A stretch of 64,000 nt of DNA from Pseudomonas sp. Seg1 (GCF_018326005.1 NZ_AP021903.1:2420001-2484000), one strand, 5' to 3'. Counted from the stretch's first letter, positions 38,547 to 48,017 are shown. Notes: generated from the letters alone by a model not told the origin. Made by a program: numbers and translations.

Positions 38547-40244
38547 ATGTTTCGATACCTGAAAGAACTGCTTTTAATTATTTATCTGCTGCTTTATTCC
38601 GAATATTACATAGAGCGGTTAAATGCTATCGGCCTCGGTCTGGCTGTACTTCTTTTTGGCGCGATGTTTTTGGCGCTAACTTTAGCGTTATATCTAACGG
38701 CATATATACGACAGACGCTCATTCGACATTTGTTCGCATTGGCCATGTTTGTTTCGGCGGTATTTTTTGATGTCTATACCCGGGTCACAGCGGATTACCT
38801 GAGCTACAGCAGCTTCGTCTCGCTGGTGTACTCCGGCGGCTTCATTCAGGAAGCGGCGTACCAGTATCGCGATGCGATCATTCACGCTGCGCTCAGTGGT
38901 TTGCTGCTGTTGTTCGGCATCGGTCTGAAACCTCGGCATGCATTGATGGTACCCAACGCATTGCGTGTGGCGGCGCCGCTGTGCGGGGTGCTGTTGCTCA
39001 GCGCGGTGCTGTTTTTGCGGGCGGGCGAGGGCGCACGGGGCTTGCCGGTCATGTACACGCCGCTGGCTTATCTGAACCTGTTTGCCTATGAAGCACTGCA
39101 CAACACCGTCGGCCCGCGCGAGCCGGTCACCCTGGCGCGTAACTCGGCAGTGGTGGGGCACGACATTGTGCTGATCATCGACGAGAGCATCTCCGGCAAT
39201 TACCTGGACATCAACACGCCGTTCGGCGTGCACAGCAACCTCAAGCAGGCGCACGCAGACGTCGACATCTTCAATTACGGCTACGCCGCGTCCATCGCCA
39301 ATTGCAGCGCCGACACCAACATCACCCTGCGCTACGGCGGCACCCGCGCCGACTACATGCGCATCAACAGTACGCTGCCGTCGATCTGGCAATACGCGAA
39401 AAAGGCCGGGCTGCGCACGGTGTACATTGATGCCCAGCGTACGGGCGGCAACCTGCAGAACCTGATGAACGACGCCGAGAAAAAGGACATCGACGAGTTC
39501 GTGCAATTCGACCGCACCAGCGTGCGTGACCGCGACATGGCCGCCGCGGCGAAACTGATCGAACTGCTCAACGATGACCAACCCGAGCTGATCCTGATCA
39601 ACAAGGTCGGCGCGCATTTCCCGGTGCACGACAAATACCCGGATGCGTTCATGGCCTACCGTCCGACCTTGCCGCGCGGCCAGTTCACCGAGGTTGCCGA
39701 CACCGGCGAACGTACCGGTTTCAATGGTCAGCCGGACGATTGGGTGCTGTACCGCAACGCCTACAAGAACACCGTGCTATGGAACGTCGGGGAGTTTTTT
39801 GCGCGGGTGTTTGCCCAGGCCAATCTGAACAATGCGTTGCTGATTTACACCTCCGATCACGGCCAGGATCTGCACGAGCGGGGCAATCCGGGGCTCAATA
39901 CCCATTGCGGCGGTGATCCGGTAGAGGAAGAGGGCCTGGTGCCGCTGGTGGTGATTCAGGGCAGCGGGATGAAAACGCTGGACTGGACTGCGCAGCTTTC
40001 GACGAACAAGGATCGCTCCAGCCACTACAACATCTTCCCGACGCTGCTGCAGTTGATGGGGTACGACTTGGCGGGCATCGAGGCGGTATACGGCAAGCCG
40101 TTGAGCGTGCCGACGGCGGATGAGTTCACCTTCAATTACCGCTTCAATGCGCGGCTGGGGGCCAAGCCTGAGTGGAAGCATATTGATCTGGGCAGCATTG
40201 TCACGCCGGGGGAGGCGCCAACCAGTGTGGCGGCGGGGCAGTGA
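38547..40244 (+). CDS. Sulfatase-fold membrane transferase (EptA-like)
   Basis: 565 residues from the ATG at 38547 (CGGA 7 bases upstream; the ATG at 38541 is also possible). Five N-terminal membrane helices, then a periplasmic alkaline-phosphatase/sulfatase domain: DIVLIIDESISGNYLD (first metal site), ANCSADTNITLRYGG (nucleophile region), INKVGAHFPVHDKYP, and YTSDHGQDLHERG with GLNTHCGG (second metal site). The layout matches phosphoethanolamine transferases of lipid A or polysaccharides. The nucleophile region differs from EptA's, so the moved group and acceptor are open. Divergent from the polysaccharide operon, so it may decorate that polymer. Confidence 0.8.
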   Translation: MFRYLKELLLIIYLLLYSEYYIERLNAIGLGLAVLLFGAMFLALTLALYLTAYIRQTLIRHLFALAMFVSAVFFDVYTRVTADYLSYSSFVSLVYSGGFIQEAAYQYRDAIIHAALSGLLLLFGIGLKPRHALMVPNALRVAAPLCGVLLLSAVLFLRAGEGARGLPVMYTPLAYLNLFAYEALHNTVGPREPVTLARNSAVVGHDIVLIIDESISGNYLDINTPFGVHSNLKQAHADVDIFNYGYAASIANCSADTNITLRYGGTRADYMRINSTLPSIWQYAKKAGLRTVYIDAQRTGGNLQNLMNDAEKKDIDEFVQFDRTSVRDRDMAAAAKLIELLNDDQPELILINKVGAHFPVHDKYPDAFMAYRPTLPRGQFTEVADTGERTGFNGQPDDWVLYRNAYKNTVLWNVGEFFARVFAQANLNNALLIYTSDHGQDLHERGNPGLNTHCGGDPVEEEGLVPLVVIQGSGMKTLDWTAQLSTNKDRSSHYNIFPTLLQLMGYDLAGIEAVYGKPLSVPTADEFTFNYRFNARLGAKPEWKHIDLGSIVTPGEAPTSVAAGQ

Positions 40245-40263
40245 GGTTTGGGCTGGCTGAGCT

Positions 40264-40367
40264 GGCCTCATCGCTGGCAAGCAAGCTCCCACAGTGTTTG
40301 AGGGTGAACTCAGGTACCTGTGAACAACCTCAATCCCTGTGGGAGCTGGCTTGCCAGCGATGAGGCC
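40264..40367. repeat. Inverted REP pair
   Basis: GGCCTCATCGCTGGCAAGCA and the inverse TGGCTTGCCAGCGATGAGGC enclose a 45-base spacer. It lies between the sulfatase-like gene and the ABC transporter. Confidence 0.85.
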
Positions 40368-40444
40368 GTTTGATTCAACGCCAGGCTCTGGTCTGTCATC
40401 GGCTTCCGCTATCCTTGCCCCACACTGACCCATCAGGTGGCGGC

Positions 40445-41098
40445 ATGCTCCAGGTTGAAAACGTCTGCAAAAGTTACCTCACTCCCCAAGGCCCCTTGCC
40501 CGTGCTGCAAGGCGTCAACCTGACGCTCGAACCCGGCAGCAGCCTGGCGCTGATGGGCGAATCCGGCAGTGGCAAAAGCACCTTGCTGCACCTGATCGCC
40601 GGCCTCGACAAGGTCGACAGCGGCAGCATCCGCAGCGGCGAGCATCGGCTCGAAAGCATGAACGAGGCGCAACTGGCGAACTGGCGCCGCACGGAGATCG
40701 GTCTGGTGTTCCAGCAGTTCAACCTGATTGGCAGTTTGCGCGTCGAGGACAATCTGGCGTTTCAGGCGCGTCTGGCCGGGCGTCATGAACCGCGCTGGCA
40801 GGCGCATCTGGTGCAGCGTCTGGGGTTGGGCGATTTGCTCATGCGTTATCCCGAGCAACTGTCGGGCGGCCAGCAGCAACGGGTCGCGCTGGGCCGGGCG
40901 CTGGCCTCGCAACCGAAACTGCTGCTGGCCGACGAACCCACTGGCAGCCTCGATGAAGCCACCAGCGATGAAGTGCTGCGCTTGTTGCTCGAACTGCTCG
41001 ACGACACGCCGACGACCTTGCTGATGGTCACCCACAGTCCGCGAGTGGCGGCGCGGCTGGCCCAACGCGTGGTGCTCTCCAACGGGCGCCTGACGTGA
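40445..41098 (+). CDS. ABC transporter ATPase, LolD/MacB class
   Basis: 217 residues from the ATG at 40445 (AGGTGG upstream). Walker A GESGSGKST, signature LSGGQQQRVALGRALA, Walker B LLLADEPTGSLD and switch His (MVTHSPRVA). This class pairs with FtsX-type permeases and acts on envelope lipoproteins or extracts molecules from the membrane rather than importing nutrients. Translationally coupled to the permease (GTGA). Confidence 0.9.
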   Translation: MLQVENVCKSYLTPQGPLPVLQGVNLTLEPGSSLALMGESGSGKSTLLHLIAGLDKVDSGSIRSGEHRLESMNEAQLANWRRTEIGLVFQQFNLIGSLRVEDNLAFQARLAGRHEPRWQAHLVQRLGLGDLLMRYPEQLSGGQQQRVALGRALASQPKLLLADEPTGSLDEATSDEVLRLLLELLDDTPTTLLMVTHSPRVAARLAQRVVLSNGRLT

Positions 41099-43566
41099 AC
41101 GTTTTCTGGCAAACCCTGCGCGCGCTGCTCAGTCATTGGCGGCGGCATCCGGTGCAGTTTTTCAGTGTACTGACCGGGTTGTGGCTGGCCACCAGCCTGT
41201 TGACCGGCGTCGAGGCTCTGAATAGTCAAGCCCGCGCCAGCTACGCCCGCGCCAGCCAATTGATCGGCGGCGAACCGCAAGCCAGTCTCAGCACGCCCAA
41301 CGGTGCAACCTTCCCACAGCAATGGTTTATCGATCTGCGCCGTCAGGGCTGGCCGGTGTCGCCAGTATTGCAGGGCCGCTTGATCCTCAGGGATCACGAC
41401 AATCAGCGCCTGCAACTGCTGGGCGTCGAACCGGTGTCGCTGCCGGCCGATTCGGCGGTGGCGGGGCAGGCGATGTCAATCGAACGGGTCGTCGAATTCT
41501 TCACGCCACCGGGCAGTACATGGATTTCCCCGGAAACCCTGCAGGCCCTGAACCTGCACGAAGGCGCCACCCCGCAAACGCTGAATGGCCAGACGCTGCC
41601 GCCGCTTCTGGCGCAAAAAGACATGGCCCCGGGCGTGTTGCTGGTTGACATCGGGGTCGCGCAAACCCTGCTCGAACAACCCGGACAACTGTCCCGCCTG
41701 TTGCTGCCCAAGGATTTTCACGGTGAGTTGCCACCCGCGTTCAAGGGCCAGTTGCAGCTCAAGAGCAGTGGCGAGGAAAACAATCTGGCGCGACTCACCG
41801 AGAGCTTCCATCTCAATCTCGATGCGTTGGGCTTTCTTTCGTTCGTGGTCGGTTTGTTCATTGTCCATGCGGCCATCGGCCTCGCCCTCGAACAACGACG
41901 CGGACTGTTGCGCACATTGCGCGCCTGTGGTGTCAGTGCGCGCCTGTTGATTGGCTGTCTTGTCGTTGAGCTGGGCGTGTTGGCGCTGATCGGTGGTGTC
42001 TTTGGTGTGATCAGCGGGTATTGGCTGGCCAGTGTGCTGCTGCCGGATGTCGCCGCCAGCCTGCGCGGTCTGTACGGCGCGGAAGTGGCGGGGCAGTTGC
42101 GGCTGAGCCCGTGGTGGTGGTTCAGCGGAATCGGCTTGAGCTTGCTGGGTGCGTTGCTAGCTGGCGCCAACAGTCTATTGCGAGCGGCGCGTCTGCCGTT
42201 GCTGGCGGTGGCAGATCCGCAAGCCTGGCATCAACAATACGCGCGCTGGCTGCGACGGCAGGGCTGGCTGGCCTTGGTGCTGGGCGTGATCGCACTCGCG
42301 GCGTTGCTCTGGGGCGACAGCCTGGCCAGCGGCTTCGTGTTGATGGCCGGGCTGCTGCTCGGCGCCGCGCTGGCCTTGCCGGTGCTACTCAGTGGCTTGC
42401 TGAGTCCATTGCTCGGGCGCAGTCGTTCGGTGCTCGGCCAATGGTTTCTCGCCGACTGCCGTCAGCAATTGCCGGCATTGAGCCTGGCGCTGATGGCGTT
42501 GCTCCTGGCGCTCGCTGCCAATATCGGCGCCGGCAGCATGACCGCCGGTTTTCGCCAGACCTTTAACGACTGGCTCGAACAACGCCTGAGCGCCGAGCTC
42601 TACATCAACCCGAGCAACCCGGCTCAGGCCCGGGAGATGTACAGCTGGCTCAAACAGCAGGCGCACGTCACGGCGATACTGCCCAACTGGCAGGTGGCGG
42701 TGACGCTGCAAGGCTGGCCGGCGGATGTGTTCGGGATCATCGATCACGCCTACTATCGTCAGCACTGGCCGCTGCTCGATGCGACTGGCGGTGATCCATG
42801 GGCGCATCTGGCAACCGACGATGCGGTGATGCTCAGCGAGCAACTCGCGCGACGACTCAAGGTGCACGCGGGCGATCGACTGACGATTCCGGCACCGAAT
42901 GGTTCGTGGTCGCCGCGCATCGTCGGCATCTACGCCGATTACGGCAATCCCAAAGGTCATTTGCTGGTCAACATCCACCACCTGCTGCGCGGCTGGCCGC
43001 AACTGACGCCGAACCGTTTCAACCTGCGCATCGACGCGCAAAACATCCCGGGATTTTTGTCCGCATTGCAGGCACGCTTTGCCCTCGATGACAGTCGCAT
43101 CGTCGATCAGGCGCGACTCAAGGGCTGGTCGGTTCAGGTGTTCGAACGCACCTTCGCCGCCACCGCCGCGCTGAACAGCCTGACCTTGGCAGTGGCAGGC
43201 GTGGCGCTGTTTATCAGCCTGCTGACGCAGAGCCAAAGCCGTCTCGGCCAGCTCGCACCGCTGTGGGCGCTGGGCGTGACGCGACGCCAACTGATGCTGC
43301 TCAACCTCGGCCAGACCTGGCTGCTGGCGGTACTGACGCTGGTGCTGGCGCTGCCATTGGGGATAGCGCTGGCGTGGTGTCTGGATGCGGTGATCAACGT
43401 GCAGGCGTTCGGTTGGCGTCTACCGCTGCGAGTCTTCCCTTGGCAATTGCTGCAACTGCTGGGCCTGGCGTTGCTCGCGACATTGCTGGCGTCGGCGTGG
43501 CCGTTGTATTCGCTGTACCGCACACAACCGGCGGACCTGCTGAGGACGTTTGCCCATGAGGATTAA
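41095..43566 (+). CDS. FtsX-family ABC permease (fused, two units)
   Basis: 823 residues with a GTG start overlapping the ATPase stop. One helix at the N-terminus, periplasmic domain, three helices around 245-355 with FtsX features (ALGFLSFVVGLFIVHAAIGL, ALEQRRGLLRTLRACG), further helices, a second periplasmic domain and a C-terminal FtsX block (AVAGVALFISLLTQ, LAPLWALGVTRRQL). It is a fusion of two permease units such as YbbP or AttF/AttG. Works with the ATPase before it and the lipoprotein after it. Confidence 0.88.
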   Translation: MNVFWQTLRALLSHWRRHPVQFFSVLTGLWLATSLLTGVEALNSQARASYARASQLIGGEPQASLSTPNGATFPQQWFIDLRRQGWPVSPVLQGRLILRDHDNQRLQLLGVEPVSLPADSAVAGQAMSIERVVEFFTPPGSTWISPETLQALNLHEGATPQTLNGQTLPPLLAQKDMAPGVLLVDIGVAQTLLEQPGQLSRLLLPKDFHGELPPAFKGQLQLKSSGEENNLARLTESFHLNLDALGFLSFVVGLFIVHAAIGLALEQRRGLLRTLRACGVSARLLIGCLVVELGVLALIGGVFGVISGYWLASVLLPDVAASLRGLYGAEVAGQLRLSPWWWFSGIGLSLLGALLAGANSLLRAARLPLLAVADPQAWHQQYARWLRRQGWLALVLGVIALAALLWGDSLASGFVLMAGLLLGAALALPVLLSGLLSPLLGRSRSVLGQWFLADCRQQLPALSLALMALLLALAANIGAGSMTAGFRQTFNDWLEQRLSAELYINPSNPAQAREMYSWLKQQAHVTAILPNWQVAVTLQGWPADVFGIIDHAYYRQHWPLLDATGGDPWAHLATDDAVMLSEQLARRLKVHAGDRLTIPAPNGSWSPRIVGIYADYGNPKGHLLVNIHHLLRGWPQLTPNRFNLRIDAQNIPGFLSALQARFALDDSRIVDQARLKGWSVQVFERTFAATAALNSLTLAVAGVALFISLLTQSQSRLGQLAPLWALGVTRRQLMLLNLGQTWLLAVLTLVLALPLGIALAWCLDAVINVQAFGWRLPLRVFPWQLLQLLGLALLATLLASAWPLYSLYRTQPADLLRTFAHED

Positions 43567-44626
43567 CGCGGTGGTGGGGTTGAGCGTGCTGTTGATGCTG
43601 GGTGGCTGCGATCAATCAGCACCCGAGCAGAAGGGCTTTGCCGGGATGGGCAATCAGGCGTCAGCGTTTATCCCGGTGGTGCCGGGGCGGGTGTTCAGCT
43701 TTCCGGCGGACCACGGCGCCCATGAGGGTTCTCGCATCGAGTGGTGGTACGTCACCGCTAATCTCAAGGATCAGCAAGGCAATGATTTCGGCGTGCAATG
43801 GACGTTGTTTCGCAGTGCCTTGAAACCAGTGGCGGAGCAGGCCGGGTGGGGTAATCAAACGATTTGGCTGGGGCATGCGGCGGTGACCTCGGCGACTGCG
43901 CATCACGCTGCCGAGCGTTATGCCCGCGGCGGGGTGGGTCAGGCTGGCGTGCGTCTGGCACCGTTCGAAGCGTGGATCGATGATTGGCAGTTCGCCAGTC
44001 GCACTCAGGACCCGTTGAGCAATATGCAACTCAGTGCCAAGGACAAATCCTTCAGCTATCAACTGCACCTCACCGCCAGCCGTCCGCTGGTGCTGCAGGG
44101 AGATAAGGGTTTCAGTCAGAAATCCGAACAGGGCCAGGCTTCGTATTACTACAGCCAGCCGTTTTTTCAGGCCAGCGGCACGCTGCAAATCGACGGTCAG
44201 ACGTACACGGTCAGCGGCCCGGCCTGGCTCGATCGCGAATGGAGCAGCCAACCGCTGACCGCCAACCAGACTGGCTGGGACTGGTTCTCCCTGCACCTGG
44301 ACAGCGGCGCGCACGTCATGTTGTACCGCATGCGCCAGAAGGACGGCGCGCCGTACCTGACCGGCACCTGGATCGACGCCGACGGCCAGACGCAGACCCT
44401 GCACAGCGAGCAGATCAAACTCACACCGCAAGACACGGCAACTGTCGCCGGTCGCTCCATGCCCGTGCGCTGGTCGATCAGCATCCCGGACAAACACCTC
44501 GACATCAGCCTCTCGGCGCTCAACCCCAACGCATGGATGAACCTGCGCATTCCCTACTGGGAAGGCCCGGTGCGGATCAGCGGTAGTCATGGTGGCAACG
44601 GCTACCTCGAAATGACCGGCTACTGA
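43556..44626 (+). CDS. AttH/CrtC-family lipocalin-like lipoprotein
   Basis: 356 residues from the ATG at 43556 (GAGGA 9 bases upstream; overlaps the permease by 11). Lipobox LMLGGC, C18 lipidated. The CrtC/AttH signature is SRIEWWYVTANLKDQQGNDF, then GVQWTLFRSAL, VSGPAWLDREWSS and DWFSLHLDSGAHVMLYRMR. These proteins consist of two lipocalin-like barrels that bind hydrophobic ligands. The set ATPase-permease-AttH is like attEFGH of Agrobacterium; the cargo is unknown. Confidence 0.86.
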   Translation: MRINAVVGLSVLLMLGGCDQSAPEQKGFAGMGNQASAFIPVVPGRVFSFPADHGAHEGSRIEWWYVTANLKDQQGNDFGVQWTLFRSALKPVAEQAGWGNQTIWLGHAAVTSATAHHAAERYARGGVGQAGVRLAPFEAWIDDWQFASRTQDPLSNMQLSAKDKSFSYQLHLTASRPLVLQGDKGFSQKSEQGQASYYYSQPFFQASGTLQIDGQTYTVSGPAWLDREWSSQPLTANQTGWDWFSLHLDSGAHVMLYRMRQKDGAPYLTGTWIDADGQTQTLHSEQIKLTPQDTATVAGRSMPVRWSISIPDKHLDISLSALNPNAWMNLRIPYWEGPVRISGSHGGNGYLEMTGY

Positions 44627-44709
44627 GGCAAATCCTTCCGGCGCGGATTTGGGTTGAACTCCATTTGTTTGCTGAACCTCTACACAGTAATACCTGTGGA
44701 GGATCTGCC

Positions 44710-44952
44710 ATGAGCGATGACCTGCAACCCCCGGACATGAAAACCTGGCAGCGTCTGTTCGACGATGAAACCCTGTGGCAGCAATCCCCCGACGCCCATT
44801 ACCTCGACCTGCAACGTATCGCCGACGACTTGCTTGGTCAGGGCGCCATCGACCTTGAGCAATGGCAGATCCTGCGCGCCAAAGCCGATGACGAACACAA
44901 GGATTCCCCCGCCGTAAACGTCGCCCGCGAACTGGACGACCCCCAAGCTTGA
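44710..44952 (+). CDS. Small conserved hypothetical protein (80 aa)
   Basis: The ATG at 44710 has a near-perfect GGAGGAT ribosome site. Acidic, helical, soluble protein: QRLFDDETLWQQSPDAHYLD then LLGQGAIDLEQWQILRAKAD. No known motif. It is likely co-transcribed with the next small gene, ten bases on. Confidence 0.7.
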   Translation: MSDDLQPPDMKTWQRLFDDETLWQQSPDAHYLDLQRIADDLLGQGAIDLEQWQILRAKADDEHKDSPAVNVARELDDPQA

Positions 44953-44962
44953 GGACCACACC

Positions 44963-45145
44963 ATGAAACCCGTCTCGCCAAACGAACACCCCGATGAACC
45001 CCGGCCACCCGGGGAAACCGAGCGTGACAACGACGCCCTGCGGCCCACTGATCCAAAACAGCGGCAGAACAGCGGCAAAGGCACCGCCAGTGGCGAATCC
45101 ACCGCGCAAGAAACTGCAGCAGCAGAAAGCAAAGCCAAGCCCTGA
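44963..45145 (+). CDS. Small disordered hypothetical protein (60 aa)
   Basis: ATG with GAGGA eight bases upstream. The protein is low in complexity: P, E, D, K, S and A make up most of it, with no hydrophobic core, so it is probably disordered. No function can be offered. The good ribosome site and position in tandem with 44710-44952 support a real gene. Confidence 0.55.
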   Translation: MKPVSPNEHPDEPRPPGETERDNDALRPTDPKQRQNSGKGTASGESTAQETAAAESKAKP

Positions 45146-45230
45146 ACGGCGTCTATGCTCAGTGGCACATTCGTCGTCGAACGCGATTCGGCGGCGGGTG
45201 CTGCCATTCATCACAGGGAAAGGATTTCTT

Positions 45231-45815
45231 ATGAAACTCCACGCACTGGCCAAGGCCATCACTCTTGCAACCGTACTGTCCGCCACCAGCTTCGGAGCGT
45301 TTGCTGCCGATATCCCGCTGTCCGCCACCGTCGAAGCGGATGTGGTCACCACCAAAGTGCTGGCGGTCGATGCGGCCAATCACCAGGTCGTGCTCGAAGG
45401 CGCCGAAGGGCGTCAGGTGCATGTTCAACTGAGCGACAAGGCAAAAAATCTGGCTAATCTGAAGGTCGGCGACCAGGTCAAAATCGAAGTGCAGCGTTCC
45501 GTCGCGGCCTACCTCGATACCGATGTGGATAAAGGTCTGCCTGGCACCGTCGAGCGTAGCGGTGAACTGCGCAACGCTCCTGGCAGCGATAACCCGGGCG
45601 GCGAAGCTTACCGTCAGGTCCAGGTGCAATTGGAAATCACCAAAATTGATTTGAAGACCCATCAGGTAACCCTGAAAAACCCCGCGGGCCAGTCGAAAAC
45701 CCTTGATGTGAAGAAGCCTGAAATTCAAGCCAAACTCAAAGATTTGAAAGTCGGACAAAGCGTCGTCGTGACGTATACCGATGTATTAAAAGTGACCAGT
45801 CAACACGAAAGTTGA
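45231..45815 (+). CDS. Exported hypothetical protein with two similar beta halves
   Basis: 194 residues behind GGGAAAGGA. Signal peptide cleaved after TSFGAFA. The mature protein has two related halves: VTTKVLAVDAANHQVVLEGAEGR-type and ITKIDLKTHQVTLKNPAGQS, each followed by LKVGD/LKVGQ and a closing strand (QVKIEVQ, VVVTYTD). This looks like a duplicated OB-like periplasmic fold. I do not recognise a named family. It is followed by an AT-rich gap. Confidence 0.7.
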   Translation: MKLHALAKAITLATVLSATSFGAFAADIPLSATVEADVVTTKVLAVDAANHQVVLEGAEGRQVHVQLSDKAKNLANLKVGDQVKIEVQRSVAAYLDTDVDKGLPGTVERSGELRNAPGSDNPGGEAYRQVQVQLEITKIDLKTHQVTLKNPAGQSKTLDVKKPEIQAKLKDLKVGQSVVVTYTDVLKVTSQHES

Positions 45816-46004
45816 GTTTTAACTCTACAGAATGACTGCTCTTGTACAGTTAATGTATGAGAGTAGTCATACTATTAATTCGGTTTGCATTTCTTGAAAG
45901 TTTCACGAAAGCATTCGTCGATAAATATCTATTAACTTTTTCGTACATAATTTTTACATTCAAGAAGGGCGACATATCCGCCAACTTCTATTAAAATCCC
46001 TCCC

Positions 46005-46134
46005 GTTCGCCCAGTGTCAGGGCTCTTTACCGGTGCATGGATTGCCAGGCCATTACACTGGGCGAACACCTCCAGTGGAGTAGATGTATACAATTTCAGA
46101 CAAAAAAAGGGCGACTTTAAAGTCGCCCTTTTTT
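46005..46134 (+). ncRNA. Candidate structured RNA ending in a terminator
   Basis: GTTCGCCCAGTGT at 46005-46017 pairs perfectly with ACACTGGGCGAAC at 46055-46067; CTCCAGTGGAG follows at 46070-46080; a strong terminator closes at 46102-46134. Upstream 45820-46000 is AT-rich with no gene. I match no known Pseudomonas RNA. The inverted repeat might instead be a protein-binding site, and the terminator may only serve the gene on the other strand. Confidence 0.3.
46102..46134. terminator. Bidirectional terminator
   Basis: Perfect hairpin AGGGCGACTTT/AAAGTCGCCCT flanked by seven A and six T. It ends the minus-strand glycosyltransferase gene at 46146. Confidence 0.85.
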
Positions 46135-46145
46135 GTGCCTGCAAA

Positions 46146-46988
46146 TTATATCGATCCTTGTATTCCCGGTTTGTCTTGCTGCCCCCGGAAGCGCTTGATC
46201 GTCGCCTGATACATTTTCGTCCGACGGTGATTTTCCCCGTAGGTACCTGCGGCAGCGACCGTTCCTGCCTGAATGTGGTCGAGATAACGGAAAATCTTGC
46301 GCGGCGACAAAAACTTGATGCCGTAACCCAGAGCGACCATTCGATCCTGAAGCGTATATCCGGGCACCCGGTCATCCATGCAGAAGTGCAGGCCTCGAGA
46401 TTTCATCAAGCGCGCATTCCACAAAGTACAGAAACTTTTCAGGTGAGTTTCTTTATAGGGCCTCGGCGGTTTCGACTTCAAACCCAGGCGGACTTTGATA
46501 TGGCGAACATAATGCTTGCAAAAGCGCGAAGTTAAACGCCAGGTATCTCGCACGACCCCACGATTGAGTTGTTCGACACAACCGACTGCCGCCATATCTG
46601 CACTTTTCGTGCATTCGCGCATCATCATCGAAAACACTTCTTTGTCGTAGACAAAGGTATCGGTGTGCAGCAGAAACAGATAATCGGTTTCAACCTTTTC
46701 CAGTGCCAGATCCAACGCTTTGCCATGGGCAATATGCCCGGCTTCTTTGCAGGGCGAGGGGCGCTCGATCAAATTGATCCAGTCCAGCGAACGCAAGTAA
46801 TCCAGACTTTCATCGGCCGAATCATTGTCCACCACCCACACCGGAATGCGTTGTTCCTTGACGTGCTGGTGCAATAACTCCAGGCACATCCGCGTCATGT
46901 CCGGGGTTTTGTAATTGACCAATACCAGGCTGAAGTTCGACGGCTGTTCGGCTGGAAAATCAAACGCTTTCATATCAGAAGGGCTCAT
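46146..46988 (-). CDS. Family 2 glycosyltransferase
   Basis: 280 residues. GT2 features: FSLVLVNYKTPDMTRM at the start, VWVVDNDSADESLDYL, and FLLHTDTFVYDKE as the DxD region. A conserved ending (KIFRYLDHIQAGT) is seen in rhamnosyl-type GT2 proteins, but the donor is not certain. No membrane helix. It is a lone gene apart from the polysaccharide cluster. The start could also be the ATG at 46973; neither has a good ribosome site. Confidence 0.78.
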   Translation of the reverse strand: MSPSDMKAFDFPAEQPSNFSLVLVNYKTPDMTRMCLELLHQHVKEQRIPVWVVDNDSADESLDYLRSLDWINLIERPSPCKEAGHIAHGKALDLALEKVETDYLFLLHTDTFVYDKEVFSMMMRECTKSADMAAVGCVEQLNRGVVRDTWRLTSRFCKHYVRHIKVRLGLKSKPPRPYKETHLKSFCTLWNARLMKSRGLHFCMDDRVPGYTLQDRMVALGYGIKFLSPRKIFRYLDHIQAGTVAAAGTYGENHRRTKMYQATIKRFRGQQDKPGIQGSI

Positions 46989-47204
46989 CCGCAGTTCACT
47001 GGCAACAGGGGTTTCATGGGCCGGGATGGTAGCGACGCAACCTTAGGCCAACCTTAATTTGCAGGTTCGACAGTGGTTGGGAGTGTGTCGAAGTGAGACT
47101 GGAAAAAGGCCCGAAGTTATTGCTTGGCTTACACGGGTTACAGGCTAAAATGCGCGCCCCTTTCACGGCTCAAGGAAGAAGCGGCGAGCGCCGTTGTGTC
47201 ACGG

Positions 47205-48017
47205 ATGAAACCACTTTCCCTCTACCACCCGGCCCTGTACTGGCTGCGCGTGCGGCAAAAAAGATTGTTCCGTCAAATCGCCTGGCACTGCTCGCGCAAA
47301 CGCTATGCGCGGCCTGCGGTTGCCGCTGAGCGTCTGCCGTTCCGTTACCTCAAACACACCTCGAAGCTCATCCGCAAACTCGGCGACTCCGACCTTGCCC
47401 TGCAACACAACAAAGTCATCAATCTGAAACTCGCGGTCGCGGCCATCGATGGCGTCACCATCGCCCCGGGTGAGTATTTCTCCTTCTGCCGCCTCGTCGG
47501 CCAACCGACGCGCAAACGCGGTTACGTCGAAGGCATGGAACTGTCTTTCGGCGAAGCCCGAACCGGCGTGGGCGGCGGCATCTGCCAGTTGAGCAACCTG
47601 ATTCACTGGATGGCCATTCACTCGCCGCTGGTGGTGGTCGAACGCTCCAACCACAGCTTCGATCCGTTCCCGGACGAAGGCCGGGTCCTGCCGTTCGGCT
47701 CCGGCGCAGCGATTTTTTATAACTACATCGACCTGGTACTGCACAACCCGACGGATCGCCACTTTCAGTTGAAGCTGAATGTCGGGGAGACGCAGCTCGA
47801 AGGGGAGTTGTTGTGCGATCAAGTGCGCGCGTATCGCTACCACGTATTCCAGGAGGCGCATCGGTTTGTGCGGGAAGCGGGGCGAGTATTCCGCGAGAAC
47901 GAGATCTGGCGAGAAGTGAGAAACAAGGGCCAGGTGGGGGAGTTAGTGACGCGGGAGCGGCTTTACCGCAATCGCGTGGTGGTCAAGTATGAGGTGCCCG
48001 ACGAGTTGATCGGGTAG
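47205..48017 (+). CDS. VanW-family protein
   Basis: 270 residues from the ATG at 47205 (start uncertain, weak site). Core motifs of the VanW family: VTIAPGEYFSFCRLVGQPTR, GGICQLSNLIHWMAIHSPL, VVERSNHSFDPFPDEGRVLP and FGSGAAIFYNYIDLVL. VanW takes its name from a vancomycin-resistance cluster, but most family members, including those of Gram-negative bacteria, have no proven function, so no resistance role should be assumed. Stand-alone gene. Confidence 0.85.
   Translation: MKPLSLYHPALYWLRVRQKRLFRQIAWHCSRKRYARPAVAAERLPFRYLKHTSKLIRKLGDSDLALQHNKVINLKLAVAAIDGVTIAPGEYFSFCRLVGQPTRKRGYVEGMELSFGEARTGVGGGICQLSNLIHWMAIHSPLVVVERSNHSFDPFPDEGRVLPFGSGAAIFYNYIDLVLHNPTDRHFQLKLNVGETQLEGELLCDQVRAYRYHVFQEAHRFVREAGRVFRENEIWREVRNKGQVGELVTRERLYRNRVVVKYEVPDELIG

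Noticed and set aside
45932..46375. 147-codon minus-strand frame at the AT-rich gap
   Set aside because: Overlaps the end of the glycosyltransferase gene in another frame and runs through the terminator.
47205..48017. Vancomycin resistance gene
   Set aside because: VanW-family membership alone does not imply resistance; there are no vanHAX genes and the host is Gram-negative.
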